From positions 1-57,306 of the forward strand of contig JAIXSA010000055.1 in NCBI GenBank assembly GCA_027484915.1: DNA of 57,306 bases, read 5' to 3'. Each line of letters starts with the position of its first letter. The first letter of the stretch is position 1. The notes beneath the pieces are model-generated. The model did no database searches, had not been told where the DNA came from, and was given only the letters and a program-made list of their open reading frames with translations. Made by a program: the position numbers and the translations under genes. This DNA is from Paracoccaceae bacterium (GTDB taxonomy: Bacteria; Pseudomonadota; Alphaproteobacteria; Rhodobacterales; Rhodobacteraceae). Positions 8,511-16,592 of this stretch are shown here, piece by piece.

Positions 8511-9632
8511 ATGAAGGTCACCATTCACAAGCTGTTCGATTACCTGCTGGAGACGACCTCCCAGGACCCGCCGGAGTGCTTCATCGGGTTCTCGCTGGCG
8601 CAGTCGCCCCGACTGAAGGATTTCCTGCCCGATCTCGACCCCGAGCTGTCGCTGGACTGGAACGGGAAGAGCTTCCTCGGGCTTCCCTCGCTGCGGCACC
8701 GGGTGCTGGACCAGGCGGGGCTCCACCTGCCGCTCGACAGCGTCCTGATCACGGCGGGGGCGGCGGAGGCGAACTATCTCCTGTTCCGCCAACTGGTGAG
8801 TGCCGGGGACGAGATCGTCACCGAAGCGCCGGGCTGGCCGCAGGCGGGGGTGATGGCGAAGGCTATCGGGGCGCGGCTGGTCGAGGTGGCACGGGACGAG
8901 GCGCGGGGGTGGTGGCTGGACCCGGAGGCGGTCGCCAAGGCGATCACGCCCCGGACGCGGATGATCTTTCTGACCAATCCGAATAACCCCACCGGACGGC
9001 TGATCCCCGAGGCCGACCTTCGCGCCTTGGCCGACCTGGCCGACCAGTACGGCATCTGGCTGGTGGTGGACGAGGTCTACGCGGGGCTGGAATGGGCGGG
9101 GCCGCGGCCCCCATCCATTGCCTGGATGACACGCTTCGGGATCACCACGGGATCGGTGTCGAAGGCGCTGGGGCTGCAGGGGCTGCGGACGGGCTGGATG
9201 ATCTGCCAGTCGCCCGAAGTGATCCGCGACGCGATGATCCTGCGCGAGAACGGCTCCGAGATCATGAACGTCCTGGGCGAGCACATCGCCGAAGTCGCGC
9301 TGCGGCCGGATCGGCTTGCCGAGGCGCTTGGCCGGGCGCGGGCCGAGGGGGTGGAGACGCTGGACCGGCTGGAGCGGTTCGTGGCTGGTGAGCCGCGTCT
9401 GAGCTGGCACCGGCCTGAAGCCGGCCTGATCGGTTTGGCGCGGGTGGACGGCACCGACGGCGAATCGCTGGCGCGGGCGCTGCTGAAGGACCCGTATCGG
9501 ACATTCCTGCTGCCAGGATCGGCCTACGGGTTGCCACGGCACATCCGCATCGGGGCAGGCGGCGGCCCGGAAGCGCGGTTGGAGGAAGGTTTAGGGCGGC
9601 TTTCGGCCCTGTTGCGCAGCGGGCGGATTTGA
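8511..9632 (+). CDS. PLP-dependent class I/II aminotransferase
   Basis: This 373-residue fold-type I PLP enzyme is probably a cytosolic aminotransferase. The visible family elements are ITAGAAEAN (phosphate-binding loop region), NPNNPTGRLIP, VVDEVYAGLEW (Asp contacting the pyridine nitrogen), and SVSKALGLQGLRTGW, where the Lys forms the Schiff base. The C-terminal substrate-binding Arg lies in RHIRIGAG. Substrate is not assigned; the overall pattern recalls aminotransferases annotated as putative aspartate/capreomycidine-type enzymes. GAGGGGG lies 6 bases ahead of the ATG. A hairpin terminator follows. Confidence 0.88.
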   Translation: MKVTIHKLFDYLLETTSQDPPECFIGFSLAQSPRLKDFLPDLDPELSLDWNGKSFLGLPSLRHRVLDQAGLHLPLDSVLITAGAAEANYLLFRQLVSAGDEIVTEAPGWPQAGVMAKAIGARLVEVARDEARGWWLDPEAVAKAITPRTRMIFLTNPNNPTGRLIPEADLRALADLADQYGIWLVVDEVYAGLEWAGPRPPSIAWMTRFGITTGSVSKALGLQGLRTGWMICQSPEVIRDAMILRENGSEIMNVLGEHIAEVALRPDRLAEALGRARAEGVETLDRLERFVAGEPRLSWHRPEAGLIGLARVDGTDGESLARALLKDPYRTFLLPGSAYGLPRHIRIGAGGGPEARLEEGLGRLSALLRSGRI

Positions 9633-9668
9633 CCCAACCCACTGATCATAAAGGCGTTATCCGATAAC

Positions 9669-9703
9669 ACCGCCGCGTTTTCCCCTAGCGCGGCGGTGAT
9701 TTT
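9669..9703 (+). terminator. Rho-independent terminator after the aminotransferase
   Basis: CACCGCCGCG pairs with CGCGGCGGTG across an 11-nt loop and is followed by ATTTTG. It starts about 37 bases after the stop codon. Confidence 0.7.
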
Positions 9704-9780
9704 GCCTAGCGTGGCCCCGGTGCCCATAACCAGAGGCATCGAACCCCGGACTGCCCGGGGCATCCACGAAAGGACACGAC

Positions 9781-10263
9781 ATGCTGCTCTCTGTGATGAA
9801 CGCGAAGACGACCCTGATCGCCGGCCTGGCCGCGCTGTCCATCGCCGCCGTTCCCGCCACCCCTGCGCTGGCCTGGGGCGAGAAGGAACAGGGCTTTGTC
9901 GCCGGTGTCGCCACGGCGGTGATCGTCGACGAGCTTCTGAAGAACCGCCGGGCCCGGATGGGTGCCCCGGTCTACGTTGCCCCGGCCCCGACCTATGTCG
10001 AGCCGCGCACCGTTTATGTCGAGCCGCGTCACACCACCTCGGTCTACGCGACCCCGGCGGGCCGTGCCTTCCAGAGCTATTCGGCCAGCGAGCGCAAGGC
10101 GATCCAGCGCAAGCTCCGCGCCTGGGGCTACTATCGCGGCGGCATCGACGGCGCCTTCGGCCCCAGCACCTACAACGCGGTTGCCGCCTATGCCCGGGAC
10201 GAGGGTACCTCGCTTGCGACCTCGGCCAATGCCTACGGCGTCTACGACGGACTGCTCTACTGA
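9781..10263 (+). CDS. Secreted peptidoglycan-binding-domain protein
   Basis: This 160-residue exported protein has an N-terminal signal peptide (positively charged start, hydrophobic stretch about residues 10-27, ALA-WG cleavage-like site). A low-complexity middle repeats Y(V)xP and TYVEPRTVYVEPR units. The C-terminal part (about 100-150) matches the PG_binding_1 three-helix fold: ERKAIQRKLRAWGYYRGGIDG followed by FGPSTYNAVAAY. It probably binds the murein stem and acts in the periplasm or outer envelope. AAAGGA precedes the ATG at good distance. No catalytic domain is attached. Confidence 0.85.
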   Translation: MLLSVMNAKTTLIAGLAALSIAAVPATPALAWGEKEQGFVAGVATAVIVDELLKNRRARMGAPVYVAPAPTYVEPRTVYVEPRHTTSVYATPAGRAFQSYSASERKAIQRKLRAWGYYRGGIDGAFGPSTYNAVAAYARDEGTSLATSANAYGVYDGLLY

Positions 10264-10284
10264 TCCCCAAGCGTCCGTCGCCTG

Positions 10285-10318
10285 CTCCGGCCCGGGGGTC
10301 CCCAACTCCGGGCCGGAG
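10285..10318. terminator. Bidirectional hairpin between convergent genes
   Basis: CTCCGGCCCGG (10285-10295) pairs perfectly with CCGGGCCGGAG (10308-10318) across a 12-nt loop. It lies between the ends of the converging peptidoglycan-binding and DUF3857 genes and probably ends both transcripts, though there is no strong U-tract. Confidence 0.6.
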
Positions 10319-10320
10319 GT

Positions 10321-12252
10321 CTACTCGGGGCTGAGGTCCCACGAGAACCAGGTCGCGTCGCGCACCGCCGCGACATCCGCCATGATTGCTTCGGCCTGAG
10401 GGACAGAGACGGCGCGGATCTTTGGCGCGTAGCGCCAGCGCAGGGTCATGTTGCCGCCGTCGCTGACTTCGGTCGCAAGGCTGAAATCGAAGGCAGGGTT
10501 GCTGATCGTCACCGGATCGGGCGCAATGAACTCGATCGGGGCGTTGCGGATGCGCACCTCGTGCGAGGTGACCCAGGGACCGCCGACGTAAAGCGGCAGG
10601 CGGCGCGGAGGCGTGAGGCGGTCGGGGAAGGCTTCGGTCAGCCCTTCGCGGGCAAAGGCGAAGTCCTGGCGGAGGCCGTTGCGGTCCAAGGCAGGCGCGG
10701 GCAGGAAGTAGCTTTCGGTGACCGTCACCAGGTTCGCCTCGGGGTCGTCCTGCATCCGGGGCGGCGCAGTCATCGTCAGGCCGGGATAGCGGCTTTCGTA
10801 GTAATCAAGGAAGTCGCGCCCGATCTGCGAGACGGGGGTGGTCGCCCAGCGGGCCCGCGCCCCATCGGCCGAGCCGCGGCGGTGGCGGGTTTCGACAGTC
10901 AGGGTCACGCCGAACATCGAGAAGACATAGTCTTCGCGCACGTCCTGAACCCAGGTGCCGTCCTGGGACACCTCCATCCGCTCCAGCGCGGCGGGACCGT
11001 CGGTGACGGCAAGCGCATAACCATAGTCGGGCTGGGTCGCCGTGCCAAGGCCGCCTGCCTGGTGCGAGCCGGTCGGGTCCATCCAGACTGCGCGGCCGTC
11101 CAGCGTGGCACGCAGGATCATATGATCAAAGACGTAAGGCGTGGGCAGTTCCTCGGGCAGGCCATATCCGGCGTCAAGGTCCGTCAGCGCGACGGCGGCC
11201 GCTATCCCCAGGCGATTGAGGATGACGCGGAGGAGAAGCGACTTGTCCTTGCAGTCACCGAAGCCTGCCGCGATCACCTCCTCAGGCGTCCGGGCGAAAT
11301 AGCCGCCCGCCCCCACCGAAAGTGAGACATAGCGCAGTTCGTCCTGCACCAGGCGCAGCGCGGCGAAGGCGCGGGCGTCGGGCGTGGCGTAGTCGCGGGC
11401 GATGGCATCGACCCTGGCCTCCCAGTCAGGCGGGAGCGGGTAGTCGCGGGTATAATGCGGCGCGAGGGCCTGGGTCAGGGGCGTCCAGTCGCGGGTGTCC
11501 GAAAAGCGGAGGAGCGCGTCCGGGATCACCTCGAAGGGGACGCCCTCTTCTTCCGGCGGCGGGACGTGATCTTCCCGCCGCCATTCGTGACGGAGCGTGC
11601 CGTCGCCAAGATCGGTCGTGGTATAGGTCACCCGGTCGGGCAACGGGCCAAGCTCCAGCGGGCGATCCTTGGGCCAGGTCAGTAGCGTGCGGGACAGGAC
11701 GACCGGGGTGGACCATTCCAGCCAGGAGGACCCGCTGTGTTCGGGCCCGCCGACGACGGGGCGGCTTTCCAGAAGCGTGGCCTGGTCCAGCACGTCGCCC
11801 ACCCGCAGGTCGGGGACCTGCACCACGGCGGTCAGCGTGCCGTCGATGATCCCTTCCTCCAGCCGGGTCTCGCGGCGGTAGATCTGGGGGCTGACGCTGT
11901 CCTTCAGGTCGATCACCTGATCGCCACGGTGAATCTGCAGGCGGGTCAGGCTGACGGTTTCATGCGACGGGTCGAAGTCTAGCCGGATCGTCGCCAGTTC
12001 CTCCAGCCCGGCGCGGTCGGTCACCTCCGCGACAACGCGGTTCCAGGAGTGCTTGACCTCACCCTCCCAGCGCAGCTGGTGGTCCGACAGAAGGTAGAAC
12101 TGCCCGCCCTCGACCTCGGCCCTTAGCGCGGGGGTGCCCTCGGGGATCGGTACAAGGTCGACCCAGGCCGGGTCTTTGGTCAGGGAAAGGGTCTGCGCGC
12201 CAAGGGGGAGGACGGAAAGGCAGACGGCCAGAACCAGGGAAAAGAGGCGCAT
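10321..12252 (-). CDS. Exported DUF3857 / transglutaminase-like protein
   Basis: This encodes 643 residues. A signal peptide covers residues 1-20 (MRLFSLVLAVCLSVLPLGA). A DUF3857-type beta-rich domain follows (about 40-220), then a transglutaminase-like cysteine fold (about 270-420). That domain holds GFGDCKDKS with the candidate catalytic Cys, FDHMILRATLDG with the His, and MDPTGSHQ with the Asp. A C-terminal beta region (about 430-640) completes the protein. It is predicted to act in the periplasm; the substrate is unknown. The ATG at 12250-12252 was chosen because it gives the signal peptide; its ribosome site is weak. It is divergent from the ECF sigma factor gene, which may hint at an envelope-stress link. 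Confidence 0.85.
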   Translation of the reverse strand: MRLFSLVLAVCLSVLPLGAQTLSLTKDPAWVDLVPIPEGTPALRAEVEGGQFYLLSDHQLRWEGEVKHSWNRVVAEVTDRAGLEELATIRLDFDPSHETVSLTRLQIHRGDQVIDLKDSVSPQIYRRETRLEEGIIDGTLTAVVQVPDLRVGDVLDQATLLESRPVVGGPEHSGSSWLEWSTPVVLSRTLLTWPKDRPLELGPLPDRVTYTTTDLGDGTLRHEWRREDHVPPPEEEGVPFEVIPDALLRFSDTRDWTPLTQALAPHYTRDYPLPPDWEARVDAIARDYATPDARAFAALRLVQDELRYVSLSVGAGGYFARTPEEVIAAGFGDCKDKSLLLRVILNRLGIAAAVALTDLDAGYGLPEELPTPYVFDHMILRATLDGRAVWMDPTGSHQAGGLGTATQPDYGYALAVTDGPAALERMEVSQDGTWVQDVREDYVFSMFGVTLTVETRHRRGSADGARARWATTPVSQIGRDFLDYYESRYPGLTMTAPPRMQDDPEANLVTVTESYFLPAPALDRNGLRQDFAFAREGLTEAFPDRLTPPRRLPLYVGGPWVTSHEVRIRNAPIEFIAPDPVTISNPAFDFSLATEVSDGGNMTLRWRYAPKIRAVSVPQAEAIMADVAAVRDATWFSWDLSPE

Positions 12253-12378
12253 GGGGAACCCGGACGAATGGATTTCCGGCAGGCTAGCCGCCGGGGGCAA
12301 ACCTGCAAGCGAATTCCCGACACAGGATTTCCCGACCCTCCCCAAGGATTGCCGCCTGGCCTGCGTCTTGTGTAAGTG

Positions 12379-12921
12379 ATGCTGATGGACACGCCCGACG
12401 AGATGCTTGCGACGGCGGCTGCCGCGGGGGACCGGACGGCCTTTGCCACGCTGGTCGGGCGGCATTACGCCCGCATTCATGGGCTGGCCTGGCGCCTGAC
12501 CGGCGCGCGGGATCAGGCCGAGGATCTGACGCAGGACATCTGTGCAGCGCTCCCGTCCAAGCTGCGGAACTGGCGGGGCGAGGCGAAGTTCACGACCTGG
12601 CTTTACCGCGTGGTGGTGAATGCGGCGCATGACCTGCGGCGCCGGCAGGCGACGCGCGCGAAGGCCAGCCAGGGCTGGGGCGACTGGGAGATTGCGCGGC
12701 AGGACGAGATCGCCGTGCAGGCCGAGGCGGCGGATTGGCTGGCGCAGGCGATGTCCGCGCTAAGTCCCGAGTTGCGCGATACGGTGGCGCTGGTGCTTGG
12801 GGAGGAAATGACCCAGGCCGAGGCGGGGGTTGTGCTGGGTGTCTCGGAGGGGACCATCGCCTGGCGGATGAGCGAAGTGAAGAAACGCCTGCGGGCCAAG
12901 GCCAGGGAGGACGCGAAATGA
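12379..12921 (+). CDS. ECF-type RNA polymerase sigma factor
   Basis: This is a sigma-70 family, group 4 (ECF) factor of about 180 residues. Region 2 (about residues 15-85) contains FATLVGRHYARIHGLAWR, the DQAEDLTQDIC core-binding motif and KFTTWLYRVVVNAAHDLRRR for -10 recognition. Region 4 (about 120-175) contains LSPELRDTVAL, MTQAEAGVVLGVSEGTIAWR and the helix-turn-helix for -35 binding. GTG at 12376, ATG at 12379 and ATG at 12385 are all possible starts and no upstream Shine-Dalgarno is decisive. Its stop overlaps the ATG of the membrane VWA gene, the usual layout of a sigma/anti-sigma pair. Confidence 0.9.
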   Translation: MLMDTPDEMLATAAAAGDRTAFATLVGRHYARIHGLAWRLTGARDQAEDLTQDICAALPSKLRNWRGEAKFTTWLYRVVVNAAHDLRRRQATRAKASQGWGDWEIARQDEIAVQAEAADWLAQAMSALSPELRDTVALVLGEEMTQAEAGVVLGVSEGTIAWRMSEVKKRLRAKAREDAK

Positions 12922-15005
12922 CCGACGATCTCGACGACCTCCGCCGGGCGCTGAAGGCGGCTCCGGTGCCGGATGGCGAGGCCAAGGCCCGGGCGATGGC
13001 CCTGGCAATGGAAAATTTCGACCGGCTCCAAGGATCGACCGAGGCGTCCCGTTCCAGTGGGAACCGCACCAACGCGGCCCCCCTGAACGGAGTACGTCGC
13101 ATGTTCCACTACCTGACCTCTCGCCCTGCCCTTGCCGCCACCACCTCGGTCGCGGCGCTGGTGATCGGTGTCGCGGTGATCCTGCCGGTGGCCGACCTAC
13201 GCATCGGCCAGCCGACCATCGTGGACGCCCCAGAGGCGACCCCGGTGGCGAAGAAGGCCGAACCGGCTGTCGCTCCTGCACCCGCACAGGAACCCGAGGC
13301 TGTGGTTGTCGAGGCTCCGGTGGCCGAGGATGTGGCGCGGGCTGCCGGGGCGGCGCAGCCGGGGGCGGAAGCGGATCCGATAGTCGCGGCGGATGCTTTG
13401 GCGCAAAGCGAGGAGAGCGACATCGCCTCCTCTGCCGTCGTGGCCGAGCCCGTGCCGGAAGCCCTTGCCGAGGAGCCGATGGCCGAGAGGGAGGCCGCCC
13501 CTGCGGCCCCCGCCGAGGCGCTGGCCGATACCGAGATGCGGCTGCGGGCAGAGGCCCCGCTGGACGGGACGCTGGGTTATGTGACGGTCCCGGACGTCAC
13601 GTTCGCCCCGGTGGAAAACACCGAGGCCTATGCCAACGAAGCCCCGAACCCGGTGAAGGTGACAGCGGAGGAACCCGTCTCGACCTTCTCGATCGACGTC
13701 GATACCGCGTCCTATGCGGTGGTGCGGTCCTCCTTGACCGGGGGCTATCTGCCGACGCCCGATCAGGTGCGGATCGAGGAGATGGTGAACTATTTCCCCT
13801 ATGCCTATGCGGTGCCCGAGGGGGATCAGGCCTTTGCCTCGACCATCTCTGTGATGCCCACCCCTTGGAACCCAGGCACGCGGCTGGTGACAATCGGCAT
13901 CCAGGGGGCGTTGCCTGCGGTGGCGGAACGGCCGCCCCTGAACCTGGTGTTCCTGATCGACACTTCGGGGTCGATGGAGGACGCGAACAAGCTGCCGCTG
14001 CTGAAGCAGTCGCTGTCCTTGATGCTGTCGGAACTCCGGCCCGAGGATCAGGTAGCCATCGTCACCTATGCCGGATCGGCGGGCGAAGTGCTGCCGCCGA
14101 CCGCTGCCGGGGACCGGGCGGCGATCCTTGCGTCGCTGGACAACCTGATGGCGGGCGGGTCCACGGCGGGGGCCGAGGGACTGGAACTGGCCTATCAGGT
14201 GGCCGAAAGGATGAAGGCGGACGGTGAGGTCACGCGGATCCTTCTGGCCACCGACGGCGACTTCAACGTGGGCGTCAGCGACCCGGAGGGGCTGGAGGCT
14301 TACGTGGCCAAGAAGCGCGAAACGGGGACCTATCTGTCGGTCCTGGGCTTCGGTCGCGGCAACCTGGACGACGCGGTGATGCAGTCCCTGGCGCAGAACG
14401 GGAACGGGACGGCGGCCTATATCGACACGCTGAACGAGGCGCGGAAGGTGCTGGTGGACCAGTTGACCGGGGCGCTTTTCCCCATCGCGGATGACGTGAA
14501 GATCCAGATCGAATGGAACCCCTCCCAGGTCGCGGAATACCGGCTGATCGGCTACGAAACGCGCGCTTTGCGGCGCGAAGACTTCAACAACGATTCAGTG
14601 GACGCGGGCGAGATAGGCGCTGGCACGCAGGTAACGGCGATCTACGAGGTGACGGCGCCGGGGTCGGACGCGCTGCTCAACGACCCGCTCCGTTATGGGG
14701 CAGCCCCGGTCGAAGGCACCGCAGGGGAGCTTGGCTTCCTGCGACTTCGCTGGAAGGCGCCGGGGAAGGATCAGTCAACGCTGGTGGAAACGCCGATCAC
14801 CGGGACCGAAGCGGCCACGGCAGAGACGCGCTTTGCCGCCGCCATCGCGGGGTTCGGGCAGCTTCTGCAGGGGTCCGTCTACGTGCGGGATTGGGGCTGG
14901 GATCAGGCCATCACGCTGGCGGTGCAGAACCGGGGCGAGGACCCGTTCGGCTATCGGATAGAAGCGGTGAACCTGATGCGACTGGCGCAAAGCCTGTCGC
15001 AGTAG
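12918..15005 (+). CDS. Membrane VWA-domain protein, candidate anti-sigma factor
   Basis: This 695-residue protein has a cytoplasmic N-terminus of about 65 residues (MTDDLDDLRRALKAAP...), one transmembrane helix (about 70-94), an Ala/Pro/Glu-rich linker (about 100-210), and an extracytoplasmic YfbK-like region. That region includes a von Willebrand A domain with the metal-ion motif DTSGSM (Asp348) and LLATDGDFN, then a C-terminal DUF3520-type part. It is coupled by ATGA to the ECF sigma gene. What is seen: domain layout and coupling. What is inferred: the short N-terminus binds and holds the sigma factor while the VWA part senses or assembles in the periplasm. The N-terminus lacks a HxxxCxxC zinc anti-sigma signature, so this is unproven. 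Confidence 0.85.
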   Translation: MTDDLDDLRRALKAAPVPDGEAKARAMALAMENFDRLQGSTEASRSSGNRTNAAPLNGVRRMFHYLTSRPALAATTSVAALVIGVAVILPVADLRIGQPTIVDAPEATPVAKKAEPAVAPAPAQEPEAVVVEAPVAEDVARAAGAAQPGAEADPIVAADALAQSEESDIASSAVVAEPVPEALAEEPMAEREAAPAAPAEALADTEMRLRAEAPLDGTLGYVTVPDVTFAPVENTEAYANEAPNPVKVTAEEPVSTFSIDVDTASYAVVRSSLTGGYLPTPDQVRIEEMVNYFPYAYAVPEGDQAFASTISVMPTPWNPGTRLVTIGIQGALPAVAERPPLNLVFLIDTSGSMEDANKLPLLKQSLSLMLSELRPEDQVAIVTYAGSAGEVLPPTAAGDRAAILASLDNLMAGGSTAGAEGLELAYQVAERMKADGEVTRILLATDGDFNVGVSDPEGLEAYVAKKRETGTYLSVLGFGRGNLDDAVMQSLAQNGNGTAAYIDTLNEARKVLVDQLTGALFPIADDVKIQIEWNPSQVAEYRLIGYETRALRREDFNNDSVDAGEIGAGTQVTAIYEVTAPGSDALLNDPLRYGAAPVEGTAGELGFLRLRWKAPGKDQSTLVETPITGTEAATAETRFAAAIAGFGQLLQGSVYVRDWGWDQAITLAVQNRGEDPFGYRIEAVNLMRLAQSLSQ

Positions 15006-15026
15006 GGGCTGCCCGGGACGGCTCCT

Positions 15027-15092
15027 CGTGCGGCATCGCCTTCTCGTCGCAGAGGCGCGCCACAGCGAGGAGTGACGAAGTCATCGACGAGC
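15027..15092. repeat. Intergenic hairpin repeat family B, copy 1
   Basis: The last 30 bases (15063-15092) are identical to 43782-43811. The preceding 35 bases carry a CTCCTCGT...CTCGTCG stretch that recurs more loosely upstream of that second copy. It lies between the VWA gene and the hsp20 terminator. A reverse-oriented relative is at 55006-55061 and a more diverged one at 24219-24279. Confidence 0.8.
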
Positions 15093-15097
15093 AGACG

Positions 15098-15134
15098 AAA
15101 AAGAAAAACGGCGCGCCCCGGTCAGGGACGCGCC
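15098..15134 (-). terminator. Rho-independent terminator of hsp20
   Basis: On the minus strand a GGCGCG/CGCGCC stem (15129-15134 with 15110-15115) with three inner C/G pairs is followed by GTTTTTCTTTTT. It begins 22 bases after the hsp20 stop and is a textbook intrinsic terminator. Confidence 0.88.
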
Positions 15135-15156
15135 CAACCTCGTCAATCGGAACGGA

Positions 15157-15624
15157 TCAGTTGACGGTTTCGGCCTTCGCCTCAAGCACCGGCGTCGCGG
15201 CGCTGCGCGCGATCTCGATCCGGCGGGGCTTCATCGCCTCGGGCACTTCGCGGACGAGGTCGATGTGCAGCATCCCATGCTCATGTACGGCACCCGCGAC
15301 GCGGACATGGTCGGCCAGGGCAAAGCGGCGCTCGAAGGCGCGGGTGGCGATGCCGCGGTGCAGGTAGGTGCGCTCGGTTTCCTCAGCTGCTTTGCGGGCG
15401 GTGACGAACAGCGAGCCGTCCTTCACTTCGACCGACAGTTCGTCGGGCGTGAACCCGGCGACGGCGATCGAGATGCGATAGGCATCCTCGGCGGTCTTCT
15501 CGATATTGTAGGGCGGATAGGTCGGCTGGGCCACGTCAGTGGACAGCACGCGATCCATCAGGTCGGCAATGCGGTCGAAGCCGACGGTGGCTCGGTAAAG
15601 CGGCGCGAAATCAAGATTGCGCAT
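15157..15624 (-). CDS. ibpA: Small heat-shock protein, IbpA type (Hsp20/alpha-crystallin)
   Basis: This 155-residue ATP-independent chaperone binds unfolding proteins in the cytosol. A short N-terminal arm MRNLDFAPLYRATVGFDRI is characteristic of IbpA-class proteins. The alpha-crystallin domain spans about residues 33-130, with NIEKTAEDAYRISIAVAGF, the FERRFALADHV strand and the A-x-x-x-G-M-L motif (AVHEHGMLHIDL). An I-x-I-like tail (RRIEIA) follows. The ATG at 15622-15624 is preferred over the in-frame ATG at 15628-15630: AGGAGG at 15631-15636 directly abuts the latter but is ideally 6 bases from the former. The leader carries a thermometer-like hairpin and a heat-shock-like promoter. Confidence 0.93.
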   Translation of the reverse strand: MRNLDFAPLYRATVGFDRIADLMDRVLSTDVAQPTYPPYNIEKTAEDAYRISIAVAGFTPDELSVEVKDGSLFVTARKAAEETERTYLHRGIATRAFERRFALADHVRVAGAVHEHGMLHIDLVREVPEAMKPRRIEIARSAATPVLEAKAETVN

Positions 15625-15660
15625 GGTCATCCTCCTAAGGAAGCGATGTCAGGGGCCCTC
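15625..15660 (-). ncRNA. ROSE-like RNA thermometer in the hsp20 leader
   Basis: Immediately upstream of the start codon the minus strand reads U-C-G-C-U-U-C-C-U-U-A-G-G-A-G-G-A-U. A UYGCU element (complement of 15641-15645) pairs with the AGGAGG Shine-Dalgarno through a tiny loop, which is the signature of ROSE thermometers placed before small heat-shock genes in alphaproteobacteria. Heat would open the weak hairpin and allow translation. The 5' part of the leader (to about 15709) contains further GC-rich complementary stretches, but I did not fold it fully. Confidence 0.65.
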
Positions 15661-15716
15661 TCCTTGCGGGGCAGGGCGGGTAGCACCGGGCCCGTCATGG
15701 CACCCGGATGTCCCTC

Positions 15717-15745
15717 AGGTAGGTAACGCGAAACCGGGTTTCAAG
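15717..15745 (-). promoter_or_regulatory. RpoH (sigma-32)-like promoter of hsp20
   Basis: On the minus strand CTTGAA (complement of 15740-15745) is followed after exactly 17 bases by CTACCT (complement of 15717-15722). This resembles the alphaproteobacterial heat-shock consensus CTTG(AA)-N17-C-T/C-AT-x-T. Transcription would start near 15709, giving a leader of about 85 nt, a suitable length for a ROSE element. Confidence 0.55.
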
Positions 15746-15749
15746 ACGG

Positions 15750-16592
15750 TTAGGGCGACAGGAACTTGGCCCCGCCCGACCCACCGGACCCCAAGGTGAT
15801 GCGCTTGGGTGGTTTGCCGGGCATCCCGGTGACACCGGTGCCGACGCCGCTGTCGGCTGGGGCGGCAGCCTCGCTGGTGGCCTTCCCGCTGCGCAGCGCG
15901 GCCTTCAGGCGGTCGACCTGCTCGGGCAGTTCCATCCCGAACGAAACGGTCTGCCCGTCCCATTCGCCCCCAGCCGAGATGATCGACACGATCTTTGCCC
16001 GGTAGCCTGACCGATCCAGCACCGGCGCGCCCGAGGAGCCGTGCGTCACGTCGCAGTCGACCGCGATCTGGCGCTCCTCGCGCCCGATCACCTTGCAGAC
16101 CCGCTGCCAGGACAGCGCCTCCTCCCGGCCCTCGGCATAGGAGACGACGCTGACCTCGTCGCCGTTGGCGGGCCGGGCCACGGCAAAGGGCGAGATCAGC
16201 GCGCTTGGGATCGGCTCGGCCAGTTGGAGAAGTGCCACGTCGAGGTCGATCATCTCGACCGGCACCGGATCGAGGTTGCGGTAGGCCGGGTCCACGATGG
16301 TCCGGACCACGGCCGCCTCGACCAGCGCGGTGCCATAGGCAAGCCCGGCGCGGAAGGTGATCCTGTCGGCGGCCACCGGCACGCCATCCCGGTCCAGCAC
16401 GCAATGCCCCGCCGTCAGCACCAGGTCCGGGGCAATGAGGGCGCCAGTACAAAAGCCGCCGTCCGCGATGTCCACCCGGCCCACGGGTTCAAAGCCCCGC
16501 AGCTCTTCGCGGGTGACCAGTTCGACAAGGCCGGAGTTCTCTTGGGCCGTGGCCATGCCGGCCAGCAGAAGAAGGAGAGCAAGGGACTTCAT
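15750..16592 (-). CDS. Secreted trypsin-like serine protease (S1), second of a tandem pair
   Basis: This 280-residue protein has a signal peptide (MKSLALLLLLAGMATA, about 16 residues). A chymotrypsin-fold domain follows with a complete triad: His63 in LTAGHC, Asp118 in DLDVALLQL and Ser187 in GSSGAPV (family consensus GDSGGP). The C-terminal 50 residues are Gly/Ser/Ala-rich and end in GGAKFLSP. It probably acts in the periplasm or outside the cell. Its ATG overlaps the stop of the upstream protease gene (ATGA). The two are similar in order and motifs and look like an ancient duplication. The hsp20 heat-shock promoter lies directly behind its stop codon. Confidence 0.88.
   Translation of the reverse strand: MKSLALLLLLAGMATAQENSGLVELVTREELRGFEPVGRVDIADGGFCTGALIAPDLVLTAGHCVLDRDGVPVAADRITFRAGLAYGTALVEAAVVRTIVDPAYRNLDPVPVEMIDLDVALLQLAEPIPSALISPFAVARPANGDEVSVVSYAEGREEALSWQRVCKVIGREERQIAVDCDVTHGSSGAPVLDRSGYRAKIVSIISAGGEWDGQTVSFGMELPEQVDRLKAALRSGKATSEAAAPADSGVGTGVTGMPGKPPKRITLGSGGSGGAKFLSP

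Noticed and set aside
15628-15630. In-frame ATG two codons upstream as the hsp20 start
   Set aside because: The AGGAGG site touches this codon with no spacing, while the ATG at 15622-15624 is correctly spaced and gives the conserved MRN start.
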